Assembly (NCBI GenBank): GCA_033763775.1
Contig: JANRJW010000010.1
Span: forward strand, 62,001-126,000
Length of the DNA: 64,000 bases
DNA from: JAJTHB01 sp033763775
GTDB lineage: Bacteria > Pseudomonadota > Alphaproteobacteria > Rickettsiales > SXRF01
Direction of reading: 5' to 3'
Shown here: positions 39,511-49,454 of the stretch, one piece after another
Numbering within the stretch: the first letter of the stretch is position 1
Layout: each line of letters begins with the position of its first letter
Made by a program: the position numbers and the translations under genes
The notes under the pieces: generated by a model
What the model was told of the DNA's origin: nothing
The model's database searches: none
What the model saw: the letters and a program-made list of their open reading frames with translations, nothing else

Positions 39511-41130
39511 ATGTCGCCATTGCGTCCTGCAGGAGAGAATTCAGCAAAAAAACAGCCTATGGCCGAAGCTTACGCGCGCGAGCTGGTTCAGCCATATACC
39601 TACAAAGTTAATCAATCACCTGAGGAAAACAACCGGCAGATTTTCCGTCGCCCATTTCTGATCAACAAAAAAGTTTTTTTTGATCGCTTTGAGCCGCGCG
39701 AAACAATCAAACCGAACGATATCTATCTCGGTGTTGCTGGGTTTAATTCGCTGGATCTCATCTGCAAGCAGTCAAAAAACAAAGAGCACTACCAGCAGGC
39801 AGCTTTATTCGATATCAACCGATCGCAGCTTTGTGCTATGAATGAGGTGCTTGATGCGGTGAAGCTATGCGATACAGCAGATGAATTTATTAAAAAATAC
39901 ATTCATATTAATAGTAAATATCGAAAAGATCCTGAGCATAACTCCGAGCGTCCGGAATCCATGGAATTTAAAAATGCGTGGGATGAAGAAAAGAAACTCT
40001 ATCATGAAGTGCTGGGCGCGGCGAAGCCTGAATATCAACCTCAGGGTGGCCCAGAGCTGAAAGAATATTTGAAAAGCCTGGGGAAAAATGAATCCAGCTG
40101 GCTGCATCCTGATAATTTTAGGCTTATCAAAGAGCTGGTTAAAAATGAAAAAATAAAACTATTCACGCTTGATCTGCGCGATGAAAATCGTTTTGGCCAT
40201 CTACGCGAGTGGCTGAAAAAATCTCATCTTGTCGTGGGTGATATGTATATTTCTTCGATCCGCAGTTTCATGGATCCCGCCCTTCGAACCGACTACCACA
40301 GTAAAAGCTCAGGCAATAAGCTAAAAGATGCACAGAGCTTTTATGATGACCTGCTCAGCCTTGCTCAGGATGGAACTAGGTTTTTATCATCCGAACCCAA
40401 CCGCGATCAATCCTGCCTGCAGGACTACTATGTGACTGCCATGTCAAAGAAAAATATGCAGGAATATCGTAATAGTCTTCGGAACATCAAACCACAGAAT
40501 GAGAAACACGATTACCAGTTTGAAGCGGGCGGCATGACCTGGCGCATGCTGAGTGTTGCAGCGGGTGAACCAGGCGATGCACCGCCGCGTTATTTCAGAA
40601 TTTTTGCTGACAAACCATCGCCAAAAAGCAAGCTTCCGCAAGCTAGAGAAATGCGTGATCGTATTCAAAAAATCATCGATGAGTTTAACGTGGGGCGGGA
40701 AGGCACTCAGAAGCTTTTATTAAGCGATCAGCAAATAGTTGATGATGATGTCAAGAAACTCGTGAATGAAAGAACCCCGGTTCAGATTTACAGCTATGAT
40801 CAAGAGCAAATCAAAAAAGCGAATAGTGGTAAAACCGGCTATCTTTCAACCAAGCCGTTTGCGATCGATATGAAGCGGCAGCCACAAAACATTGAGGATC
40901 GCGATCCAGCGAAACTACTCAAAGAGATTGAGCTCAAAATTAAGAATGAGCTGGACAAAGCCAAGCCGGAGCAAGCATTCAGCGAATCGGCGCCAGCGGC
41001 AAGGGACATTAAAGTAAATCGTAGTGCAATTGATAGTCTTCTAAATCGCTCTGGTGCTGCGCCAATCGATGCAATCCGTGGTGCTGGGCGGCGTGGCCGC
41101 AGCGGCGGTGCTGCGCCGGGTATTTCATAA
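39511..41130 (+). CDS. Large protein of unknown function, methyltransferase-like pattern
   Basis: I do not recognise a named family for this 539-residue protein. Residues about 70-105 ('IYLGVAGFNSLDLI', 'QQAALFDINRSQLCAMNEV') and about 215-255 ('IKLFTLDLRDENRFGHL', 'LVVGDMYISSIRSFMDP') follow the spacing of a Rossmann-like enzyme: glycine loop, acidic strand end, then a 'Y.S.i' motif. That is the pattern of some poorly studied SAM-binding proteins. The C-terminus (about 500-539) is low-complexity and basic ('GRRGRSGG'). There is no signal peptide. GGAAG lies 7 bases before the ATG. The transcription unit seems single. Confidence 0.6.
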   Translation: MSPLRPAGENSAKKQPMAEAYARELVQPYTYKVNQSPEENNRQIFRRPFLINKKVFFDRFEPRETIKPNDIYLGVAGFNSLDLICKQSKNKEHYQQAALFDINRSQLCAMNEVLDAVKLCDTADEFIKKYIHINSKYRKDPEHNSERPESMEFKNAWDEEKKLYHEVLGAAKPEYQPQGGPELKEYLKSLGKNESSWLHPDNFRLIKELVKNEKIKLFTLDLRDENRFGHLREWLKKSHLVVGDMYISSIRSFMDPALRTDYHSKSSGNKLKDAQSFYDDLLSLAQDGTRFLSSEPNRDQSCLQDYYVTAMSKKNMQEYRNSLRNIKPQNEKHDYQFEAGGMTWRMLSVAAGEPGDAPPRYFRIFADKPSPKSKLPQAREMRDRIQKIIDEFNVGREGTQKLLLSDQQIVDDDVKKLVNERTPVQIYSYDQEQIKKANSGKTGYLSTKPFAIDMKRQPQNIEDRDPAKLLKEIELKIKNELDKAKPEQAFSESAPAARDIKVNRSAIDSLLNRSGAAPIDAIRGAGRRGRSGGAAPGIS

Positions 41131-41173
41131 GTTCAGTGTGTTATTTTTGTTAAAAATGAGCTATAGTGACACG

Positions 41174-41491
41174 ATGATGAAACGCCCGCTCTACTTGCTG
41201 ATTGTGCTTCCGCTACTTGCTTCCTGCCGCCCGGCATGGCTGCTGACGGTTGATCCGGCGGGCACGCCGGAATATTCGCTCGGCTGGGAAGATGGCTGCG
41301 ATTCAGGCCTCTCTGCCGAGGGATCGTGGTATTACAAAGTCATGTTCGGCTTTAAAAAGCGCCCGGAACTCGCGGCCAATGACCAATACAAGCAGGGCTG
41401 GAACGAAGGCTTTTCTTATTGCCGCTTCTCGCTCGCCTCATCCAAAGCGCCTTCCACTTGGGAAAGTATTGGTATGGGCAGCGGGTTTTAA
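41174..41491 (+). CDS. Putative lipoprotein of unknown function
   Basis: The 105-residue protein starts with a lipoprotein signal ('LYLLIVLPLLASC', lipobox LLAS-C at about 15-19). The mature part has two copies of a 'GW.(D/E)G(C/F)...C' pattern ('YSLGWEDGCDSG', 'YKQGWNEGFSYC'), suggesting two related short units linked by disulfides. Two adjacent ATG codons (41174 and 41177) are possible; the first is listed. Neighbours do not suggest a function. Confidence 0.7.
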   Translation: MMKRPLYLLIVLPLLASCRPAWLLTVDPAGTPEYSLGWEDGCDSGLSAEGSWYYKVMFGFKKRPELAANDQYKQGWNEGFSYCRFSLASSKAPSTWESIGMGSGF

Positions 41492-41543
41492 CACGCTGTT
41501 TACCGCTCTCTGGCATGATAAGTCTTTGACCTGAGGAATTATC

Positions 41544-42914
41544 ATGCCCCATCAAATTGCTATTAACCCTGCCACCGGCGCTGAGATCGCACGCTACCAA
41601 GTCCATAGCGATGCTGAGGTGGATGACATCATCCAAAAAACGCATCAGGCATTTCTTTCGTGGCGCAGCGTACCGGTCGTGCAGCGCGCAGCGGCGGTCG
41701 CGCGCGTGTCTGAGGTGATTTTAAAAAATAAAGAGCGCTACGCTGCCATCATCGCCAGCGAAATGGGTAAGCCCTTCAAGGAATCCATTGCCGAGGTGGA
41801 AAAATGCGCCTCTGCAGCGCGCTATTACGGCGAGCATGGCGCTGAATTTCTGCAGGACAAAGCCGTTCCCACCGAATATCGGAGGAGCTATGTCACCTAC
41901 CAGCCGATCGGCATTGTGCTGGGTGTCATGCCATGGAATTTTCCATTCTGGCAGGTGCTGCGCTATGCGTTTCCGACCTTAGTTGCAGGTAACGGCGCAC
42001 TTTTAAAACATGCTTCCAACACGCCGGGCTGCGCGCTCGCCATCGAGTCCATCTTTAAGGAAGCCGGTCTTCCGGAACATCTGTTTCGCAGCCTGCTGAT
42101 TCCCGGCAGTCGTGTCGAGCGGGTGATAGCGGATCCGCGTATACGCGCGGTCACACTCACCGGCAGCACACCGGCGGGCAAGGCGGTGGCGGCCGCGGCG
42201 GGCAAGCATCTCAAAAAAACCGTCCTCGAGCTGGGCGGCAGCGATCCCTATCTCATTTTAGAGGATTGCGATATTGAGCACGCGATTAAAACCTGCGCAG
42301 CGAGCAGGCTGAATAATTGCGGCCAGTCCTGCGTATCGGCCAAGCGGATGATTGTGCTGGAAAAGCACCTTGCCCGTTTCGAGTCCGGAATCAAAGACAT
42401 CTTCGAAAAAGCTGCGCTGGGTGATCCGATGCAGGCTGCTTCCACCCTTGGGCCCATGTCGCGCGCCGATCTTCGCGATGAGCTGCATGAGCAGGTAATG
42501 CGCTCGGTGAAAGCCGGCGCACGTCTCGTACTTGGTGGCCAGAACCCCGGCGGCGCCAGCGCGTTTTACCCGCCGACCATTCTCTCGGATGTTAAAAAAG
42601 GCATGGCCGCGTATGAGGAAGAATTTTTCGGGCCGGTGGCCATCATCATTCCGGCCAGAAGCGAAGAAGAGGCGATCGCGATTGCTAACGACACGCCTTT
42701 TGGTCTTGGCGGCGCGGTGTTTTCAACCGATCTTGCGCGCGCTGAAGCGATTGCGCGTGAGCGGGTGGATTCCGGGCTGTGCTTTGTGAACATGATGGTG
42801 CGTTCTGATCCGCGCCTGCCATTTGGCGGGGTGAAGGAAAGTGGCTATGGCCGCGAGCTGGGGCCTTTCGGCCTGCACGAGTTTGTGAACATCAAAACGG
42901 TGATTGTCGCTTAG
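41544..42914 (+). CDS. NAD(P)-dependent succinate-semialdehyde dehydrogenase family protein
   Basis: The 456-residue aldehyde dehydrogenase has the cofactor loop 'LTGSTPAGKAVAAAAGKHL', the catalytic glutamate in 'LELGGSDPYLILED' and the nucleophilic cysteine in 'NNCGQSCVSAKR'. Overall similarity is to the GabD/YneI group acting on succinic semialdehyde. A good GAGGAA ribosome site precedes the ATG. It stands alone, and its product would be succinate for the TCA or glyoxylate cycles encoded nearby. Confidence 0.87.
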   Translation: MPHQIAINPATGAEIARYQVHSDAEVDDIIQKTHQAFLSWRSVPVVQRAAAVARVSEVILKNKERYAAIIASEMGKPFKESIAEVEKCASAARYYGEHGAEFLQDKAVPTEYRRSYVTYQPIGIVLGVMPWNFPFWQVLRYAFPTLVAGNGALLKHASNTPGCALAIESIFKEAGLPEHLFRSLLIPGSRVERVIADPRIRAVTLTGSTPAGKAVAAAAGKHLKKTVLELGGSDPYLILEDCDIEHAIKTCAASRLNNCGQSCVSAKRMIVLEKHLARFESGIKDIFEKAALGDPMQAASTLGPMSRADLRDELHEQVMRSVKAGARLVLGGQNPGGASAFYPPTILSDVKKGMAAYEEEFFGPVAIIIPARSEEEAIAIANDTPFGLGGAVFSTDLARAEAIARERVDSGLCFVNMMVRSDPRLPFGGVKESGYGRELGPFGLHEFVNIKTVIVA

Positions 42915-42928
42915 TTGTCACTTCATCC

Positions 42929-43078
42929 GTCATTCCCCGAATTTAGCCAGCAGGCGAAATTATAGGGGAATCCACATTAAAAATGTCAGCAGACATTTTT
43001 AGACGCAAAAAGTCTTCTGACTTTTTGCTGTTCTGGATCCCGGATAAATTTTTCTGCTGAAAAATTTGCCGGGATGAC
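42929..43078. repeat. Modular palindromic repeat with four stacked hairpins
   Basis: The 150-bp block starts GTCATTCCCC and ends GCCGGGATGAC. Four hairpins follow each other: CCCC...GGGG, AAAAATGTC/GACATTTTT, AAAAAGTC/GACTTTTT, and CCCGG...CCGGG around AAATTTTT/AAAAATTT. The outer parts match the blocks at 24776 and 37091, while the middle hairpins are unique. It fills the space between two convergent genes and may end both. Confidence 0.78.
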
Positions 43079-43117
43079 AGCATTGCTAAGCGCGTGATGC
43101 GCGCTAACCAATGCTAG

Positions 43118-44164
43118 TCAACTCTTCCACCTCAGCACCTTTTCTTTAATCGGATTCACAAACGGCTCGCGCGCCGCTTGCGCCGCGATGAATTCGCGCT
43201 TGATCTTGAAATACCACAGCGCCTGCTGGTCGGCATCGCCCAGCAGCATCAGCGAGGGGTGCCCTTCCACCAGCCCTTCCTGCTGCATCTTCACCACCTT
43301 TACGTCCTGCTGAATAAATTTTCTGCCAAACGGTTTCAGCAGCGGCATCAGCAGTTTCAGCAGCGGAATCGTAGTAAAGACGAACTGGTGCAGCCGTGTG
43401 TTTTTTTCATCTTCCGGTGTCAGCGCGGTGAGCAGTATAATGTGATGGTGACCGACGGTGATATGCTCGGTGCGAAAGCCGGGCAGCTCGAAAGCAATCT
43501 CGGTGGTGCGGTCGCCGCCTAAGATTTTGTAGGCACGTGAGTTGGAAGATGGCTTGTGCTGCGCCATTTTAAAGCCGTGGGTCGTGGGCGCAAAATGCTT
43601 TTGTTTTTCGTGCATCGAGCGGGTGCTGCGCCACCACCACGACGCATGCACAAACGGCCCATGCGAGGGATCCATCAGCCCGATCACCGCATGGTCGATA
43701 GGGCAGGGCAGGTGCACTGAGTCCACCACGTCAAAATCCAGCGCTGGGTGGGCAGGGATGGCGGGCAGGGGGGGCAGATTTTCCGGCGCGCGCGTTTTGG
43801 GGGCGGGGACATACACCCAGATGAGCCCATAATGCTCTCGGCAGGGAAAGGATTGAGCGCGGATGCGTGAAATATCAACCGTTTCGCTTTCGGAAAGCGA
43901 GGGAATGGCGGTGCACTGACCGCTGCAATCAAAGCGCCAGCCATGGTAGCAGCATTCAATTTCCTTGCCGTCAAACGTGCCGTAAGAAAGTGGAATACCG
44001 CGATGCGGGCAGAAATCCCGCAGGGCAAATGGCTCACCAGCCTCACTGCGGCCGAGCAGCAGCTTCACGCCAAGCATCTGTACTTTCTTTGTTTTCCCGC
44101 GCGCAAGCGCCTTCGCATGTGCAGCGACATACCAGGCATCATAGATCAGTTCGGTGTTCGTCAT
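43118..44164 (-). CDS. Rieske non-heme iron oxygenase, alpha subunit type
   Basis: The 348-residue oxygenase has a Rieske 2Fe-2S centre ('CPHRGIPLSYG' and 'CCYHGWRFDC', about 48-80) and a catalytic mononuclear iron site 'DPSHGPFVH' (D-x2-H-x4-H, about 162-170). Enzymes of this type hydroxylate or demethylate aromatic or lipid substrates using electrons from a separate reductase, which is not in the window. The gene begins 17 bases from a parS site and shows no usual ribosome site. Confidence 0.88.
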   Translation of the reverse strand: MTNTELIYDAWYVAAHAKALARGKTKKVQMLGVKLLLGRSEAGEPFALRDFCPHRGIPLSYGTFDGKEIECCYHGWRFDCSGQCTAIPSLSESETVDISRIRAQSFPCREHYGLIWVYVPAPKTRAPENLPPLPAIPAHPALDFDVVDSVHLPCPIDHAVIGLMDPSHGPFVHASWWWRSTRSMHEKQKHFAPTTHGFKMAQHKPSSNSRAYKILGGDRTTEIAFELPGFRTEHITVGHHHIILLTALTPEDEKNTRLHQFVFTTIPLLKLLMPLLKPFGRKFIQQDVKVVKMQQEGLVEGHPSLMLLGDADQQALWYFKIKREFIAAQAAREPFVNPIKEKVLRWKS

Positions 44165-44180
44165 AGGCAGCTACAAAAAA

Positions 44181-44196
44181 TGTTTCACGTGAAACA
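44181..44196. promoter_or_regulatory. parS, ParB-binding site
   Basis: TGTTTCACGTGAAACA equals the widely conserved bacterial parS palindrome exactly. A/T tracts extend it to a 28-bp palindrome (44175-44202). In most bacteria parS sites cluster near the replication origin and are loaded by ParB for segregation. As a hairpin followed by T-residues it could also terminate aceBA transcription. Confidence 0.85.
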
Positions 44197-44240
44197 TTTT
44201 TTAGCACAGCCGCGAAAATTGCCCAGCAAATTCCCGCTTA

Positions 44241-45514
<1,274 letters not shown>

Positions 45515-45518
<4 letters not shown>

Positions 45519-47107
45519 GCGGCATTCCTTTCGGTGTTTACCAGCCTTTCATACGCCGGAAGCGTTAAGAAATCCTGAAGTTCGCTGGCCAGCACAATGT
45601 CCGAAAGAAGGCTTTTTGCGGCTTCAAACTGCGCAGATGGGTAGTTAGCTCCTTGCTCCCGTTTGATTTTTTCCATCTCTTCAGCAAGCATCGCCTGATA
45701 AAGCGCGCTATCAATCTTTCTGCCATCATCCAGCATGGCTTTTGGATGATGCACCCATTGCCACAGCTGCGTGCGTGAGATTTCTGCCGTTGCGGCATCT
45801 TCCATCAAATTAAAAATCGGCACGCAGCCCTGACCGGAAAGCCACGAAGCCAGATAGCGCAGCGAAACGCTGATGTTATTACGAAGGCCAGCCTCGGTGA
45901 TGGTGCCGCTAGGCGGCGTAAGCAGCTCCTGCTGGCTGGTAGAAAAGTCATCAAGCGTTCGGTGAAGCTGGTTGGGGGTTGGCATCAGCCGGTCGAAGAT
46001 CTCCATCGCAATCGGCACCAGCGCGGGATGCGCGACCCACGTGCCATCATGGCCATCGCCTGCCTCACGCTCTTTATCCGCTCGGACTTTGGCAAGCGCA
46101 GCGTCGTTCGCCGCCGGATCGTTCTTGATTGGAATCTGCGCCGCCATGCCGCCCATCGCCATGGCACCGCGCTGATGACAAGTCTGAATCACCAGCCGCG
46201 AATAGGCGCGCAAGAACGGCTGCGTCATGGTCACCTGCGCGCGGTCAGGCAGCAGAATATCCGGGTGAGCGCGCAGCTTTTTGAGATAGCTGAAAATATA
46301 GTCCCAGCGGCCGCAATTGAGCGCCACAATCCAGTCCCGCAGCTCATAAAGAATTTCATGCAGCTCGAAAGTGGCGGTGATGGTTTCAATCAGCACCGTG
46401 GCGCGGATACTCCCATGGGGTATGCCAAGCGCTTCTTCGCTGAACCCGAAAATATCCGCCCAGAGCCTTGCTTCAAGATGGCTCTCGAGTTTTGGTAAAT
46501 AGAAATAAGGTGCGGTGCCGAGCGCCAGCTGCTCACGCGCATTGTGAAACAGAAACAGCCCAAAATCAAACAGCGCGCCGGGGATGGGTTTACGCGCAAG
46601 CAGCACATGTTTTTCATCCAGATGCCAGCCGCGCGGGCGCACAAACAAAATCGCCGGTTTATCTACGAGTTTATAATGCTTGCCCTCGGGGCTGACATAA
46701 TCAATCGTGCGGCGCACAGCATCACGCATATTGAGCTGGCCATCCAGCGTGCCTTCCCATGTCGGCGCGTGGGCGTCTTCAAAATCGGCCATGAACACAC
46801 GCGCGCCCGAGTTCAGCGCATTGATCACCATCTTGCGATCGACCGGGCCGGTGATCTCCACGCGGCGGTCAAGAAGCTCGGCGGGAATAGGGCCGATCTT
46901 CCAATCGCCCTCACGAATATGTTTCGTATCCGAAATGAAATCCGGTTTTTCGCCAGCATCAAAACGCTTCTGGCGAGCGGCGCGCATGGCGAGCAATTCA
47001 TCCCGCCGCGCCGCAAAGCGGCTGGCGAGCGTTTCCACAAACGCCAGTGCCTCAGTGGTTAGAATTGGTTGATGATGCGGCGCTACCGCTGCACGAAGTT
47101 CCAGCAT
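45515..47107 (-). CDS. aceB: Malate synthase A
   Basis: The 530-residue enzyme condenses glyoxylate with acetyl-CoA. Signatures are 'RREVEITGPVDRKM'-like 'RRVEITGPVDRKMVINALN', 'FMADFEDAHAPTW', 'LFVRPRGWHLDEKHV', 'GSIRATVLIETITATFE' (catalytic region) and 'GRWDYIFSYLKK', all typical of form A, and 530 residues is the usual length. It lies immediately before aceA, forming the glyoxylate operon. Confidence 0.96.
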
Positions 47108-47152
47108 AAAGCCTCCATGAATGAAGGCGTTACCATGCCAGAATTATGACGG

Positions 47153-48010
47153 TTAGACAATCGCGGCGACGTGTGAGGCTGCCTGCTGGCGCTGGGCATC
47201 AATTGTCGCCACATAGGATTTGGCGGGCTTTTCCTCGCGCGGCGCTGGTGTTTCTACCGGCGCGGCGGGCTCGGATGCGGTGGGTTTCTTTTCTGTCTTG
47301 CGCGCGATGAAGCGGCTGGAAACATAAAGCCCCGCTGTGCAGACCGAGGTGTAAAACAGTTCAAAAATACCGATGCCAGAGAGTGTTTTTAGGTCATGCT
47401 TGGCGATCCATTGAGGAAGTTTTTTAGTCTGAAGCCAGCTGCCTAATTTCTCGCCGGGCTCAGTAAACATTTTGTAATTCAGACTTGCGCCACCAATTTT
47501 TTTATCCAGCAAGTAGGCCGTGGGTGCGACAATGCCGGCCGTGATAAAACGGCCGCCCAGCACGCTGAGCCAAGACTGTTTCGGTTCGGCTTTGTAGGCA
47601 TCATCATTCTCTGGTGTGGTGCCCATTTTATCATCAAACCACTTGCCGATTTTTTCACGCCTGTCTTCGACCAGCTTGACAACAGGTGCCAGCAGCGATC
47701 CGTCGAGGAAAGAGGAGAACACCATCTTAGAGACATTTGCAGACTCATGATTCATACCCATAGATTTAAATTTATCCATCAGCCAGTCGCCGCGCTGCTG
47801 GAAAAATTCACCCACTTTGCCGTAAATGAGCTTACCTTCTTTCGTGCGGTCGCCGCCCCGCGAGGTGAGGTAGGTCGCGCCCACAGAAATGCCAAACACC
47901 GCGAGGTTGGTCACAATCGGATACAGTACCACATCAAACAGCTTAAGCCCCGGCGTGCGCTTGGCCGGCTCCTTATCTGGTTCGGTGGGTGGTGTATGTA
48001 ACGTTTCCAT
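47153..48010 (-). CDS. Membrane protein of unknown function
   Basis: The 285-residue protein has three likely membrane segments: 'LYPIVTNLAVFGISVGATYL' near 27-46, 'FITAGIVAPTAYLLD' near 160-175 and 'FELFYTSVCTAGLYVSSRFI' near 223-242. The C-terminus is proline/alanine-rich and charged ('EPAAPVETPAPREEKPA'). I do not recognise the family. The ATG at 48010 is chosen; an upstream TTG at 48043 would add eleven residues. A GGTGG-type hairpin lies in the leader near 48046-48073. Confidence 0.6.
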   Translation of the reverse strand: METLHTPPTEPDKEPAKRTPGLKLFDVVLYPIVTNLAVFGISVGATYLTSRGGDRTKEGKLIYGKVGEFFQQRGDWLMDKFKSMGMNHESANVSKMVFSSFLDGSLLAPVVKLVEDRREKIGKWFDDKMGTTPENDDAYKAEPKQSWLSVLGGRFITAGIVAPTAYLLDKKIGGASLNYKMFTEPGEKLGSWLQTKKLPQWIAKHDLKTLSGIGIFELFYTSVCTAGLYVSSRFIARKTEKKPTASEPAAPVETPAPREEKPAKSYVATIDAQRQQAASHVAAIV

Positions 48011-48193
48011 GGCACTTTTTGAGATGCGCGGCGCACCAAACAAAAAACCACCAGCGGCTGGAACCGTGGTGGTGGATCTCTTGCCGCTTTAGCTGGTTGT
48101 TTAATGTGCCCGCAATTTGGGTTAAATCAGCACATTCACACTATGTGCGGATGGCAGCCCTTTGTCAAAGTGCGAAATATGAAGATTTTGTGA

Positions 48194-49366
48194 CTAGGCG
48201 CGCTCAAGCGCTGATTCGAGGTCATGAAGCAAGTCGCTAATATCCTCAATTCCAACGGAAATTCGGATAAGGCCGTCCTCGATGCCAATTTTGCGGCGCA
48301 CGTCCGCCGGAATCGAGGCATGGGTCATGATGCCGGGATGCTCAATCAGGCTCTCAATGCCGCCCAGGCTTTCCGCCAATGTGAAGACCTTGCAGCTTGT
48401 GAGCATAGCGCGGCAGGCCGGCTCGCCGCCTTTTAGCACCGCCGAGATCATGCCGCCGAAGCCGCCGGTCATCTGATTTTTCGCGAGGCTGTGCTGCGGG
48501 TGGCTCGCGAGACCGGGATAAATCACACGCTGGATTTTAGGATGTTTTTCCAGAAAACGCGCAATCTCCATGGCATTTTCCGAGTGGCGCTGCATGCGTA
48601 GCGGCAGAGTTTTCAGGCCGCGGTGTGCAAGGAAGCTGTCAAAGGGGCTTGCAATCCCGCCAATCGCATTTTGCAAAAAGCCGATGCGTTCAGCCAACTC
48701 CCCATTCGCAGCGACCACCACCCCGCCAATCACATCCGAATGGCCGCCGATATATTTGGTGGCGGAGTGCAGCACGAGATCAAAACCATGCTCTATCGGG
48801 CGCTGCAGGGCAGGGGAGGCAAAGGTGTTATCGGCCACACAGATGAGATGGTTCTTTTTCGCAATCTTCGCCGCCGCTGATAAATCGACGAGTTTAAGCA
48901 GCGGGTTGGTCGGCGTTTCCACCCAGAGCATCTTCGTGTCCTTGGTGATGGCGGCCTCGAGCTTGCTGCTATCCGTGAGATCGACATAGGTGACATTTAA
49001 ATTGGCGGACATTTTGCGCACGCGCTCAAACAGACGGTACGTGCCGCCGTATAAATCATCCATCGCCACGATGTGCGAACCGGCGGGAAGCATGTCTAAA
49101 ATGCAAGACGCCGCCGCCATGCCCGATGCAAATGCAAAACCGCTATGGCCGCCTTCCAGCGCCGCAATCGCACGCTCATAGGCAAAGCGCGTGGGGTTGT
49201 GGCTGCGGCCATAATCATAGCCGAGATGCTCGCCCGGCGAAATCTGCGCATAGGTGGATGTCGCATAAATCGGCGTAATCACCGCATTCGTCGCCGGATC
49301 AAATTCCTGCCCGCCGTGGATGGCGTTAGTGGCCGGTTTCCAGTCTTTGTTATGGCGCTTGGTCAT
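48194..49366 (-). CDS. Cystathionine gamma-lyase/synthase family PLP enzyme
   Basis: The 390-residue trans-sulfuration enzyme has 'SGMAAASCILDMLPAGSHIV' (PLP phosphate loop), 'VETPTNPLLKLVDL', 'VADNTFASP' (PLP aspartate) and the Schiff-base lysine K204 in 'SATKYIGGHSDVIGG'. Paired with a cystathionine beta-synthase gene upstream, it most likely works as gamma-lyase in reverse transsulfuration, giving cysteine from homocysteine. From sequence alone gamma-synthase cannot be excluded. Confidence 0.9.
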   Translation of the reverse strand: MTKRHNKDWKPATNAIHGGQEFDPATNAVITPIYATSTYAQISPGEHLGYDYGRSHNPTRFAYERAIAALEGGHSGFAFASGMAAASCILDMLPAGSHIVAMDDLYGGTYRLFERVRKMSANLNVTYVDLTDSSKLEAAITKDTKMLWVETPTNPLLKLVDLSAAAKIAKKNHLICVADNTFASPALQRPIEHGFDLVLHSATKYIGGHSDVIGGVVVAANGELAERIGFLQNAIGGIASPFDSFLAHRGLKTLPLRMQRHSENAMEIARFLEKHPKIQRVIYPGLASHPQHSLAKNQMTGGFGGMISAVLKGGEPACRAMLTSCKVFTLAESLGGIESLIEHPGIMTHASIPADVRRKIGIEDGLIRISVGIEDISDLLHDLESALERA

Positions 49367-49378
49367 ATTTGTCTTTCT

Positions 49379-49453
49379 GTTATCCTGGGCGAGGCGTTAG
49401 CCGATTCGAAGGATCTTAAACTGAAAAGATCCCTCGGCTACGCTCGGGATGAC
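49379..49453. repeat. Inverted-repeat element with GGATCTT/AAGATCC core (copy 1)
   Basis: The block runs from GTTATCCTGGGCGAG to TACGCTCGGGATGAC with the arms GAAGGATCTT and AAGATCCCTC around a short loop. It closely resembles the element at 63365-63438. It lies between cbs and the cystathionine lyase gene and could form a long hairpin in the operon transcript. Confidence 0.8.
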
Positions 49454-49454
49454 A

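Noticed and set aside
48046..48073. Riboswitch in the leader of the membrane protein gene
   Set aside because: A single CCACC/GGTGG stem is present but no conserved riboswitch core can be recognised.
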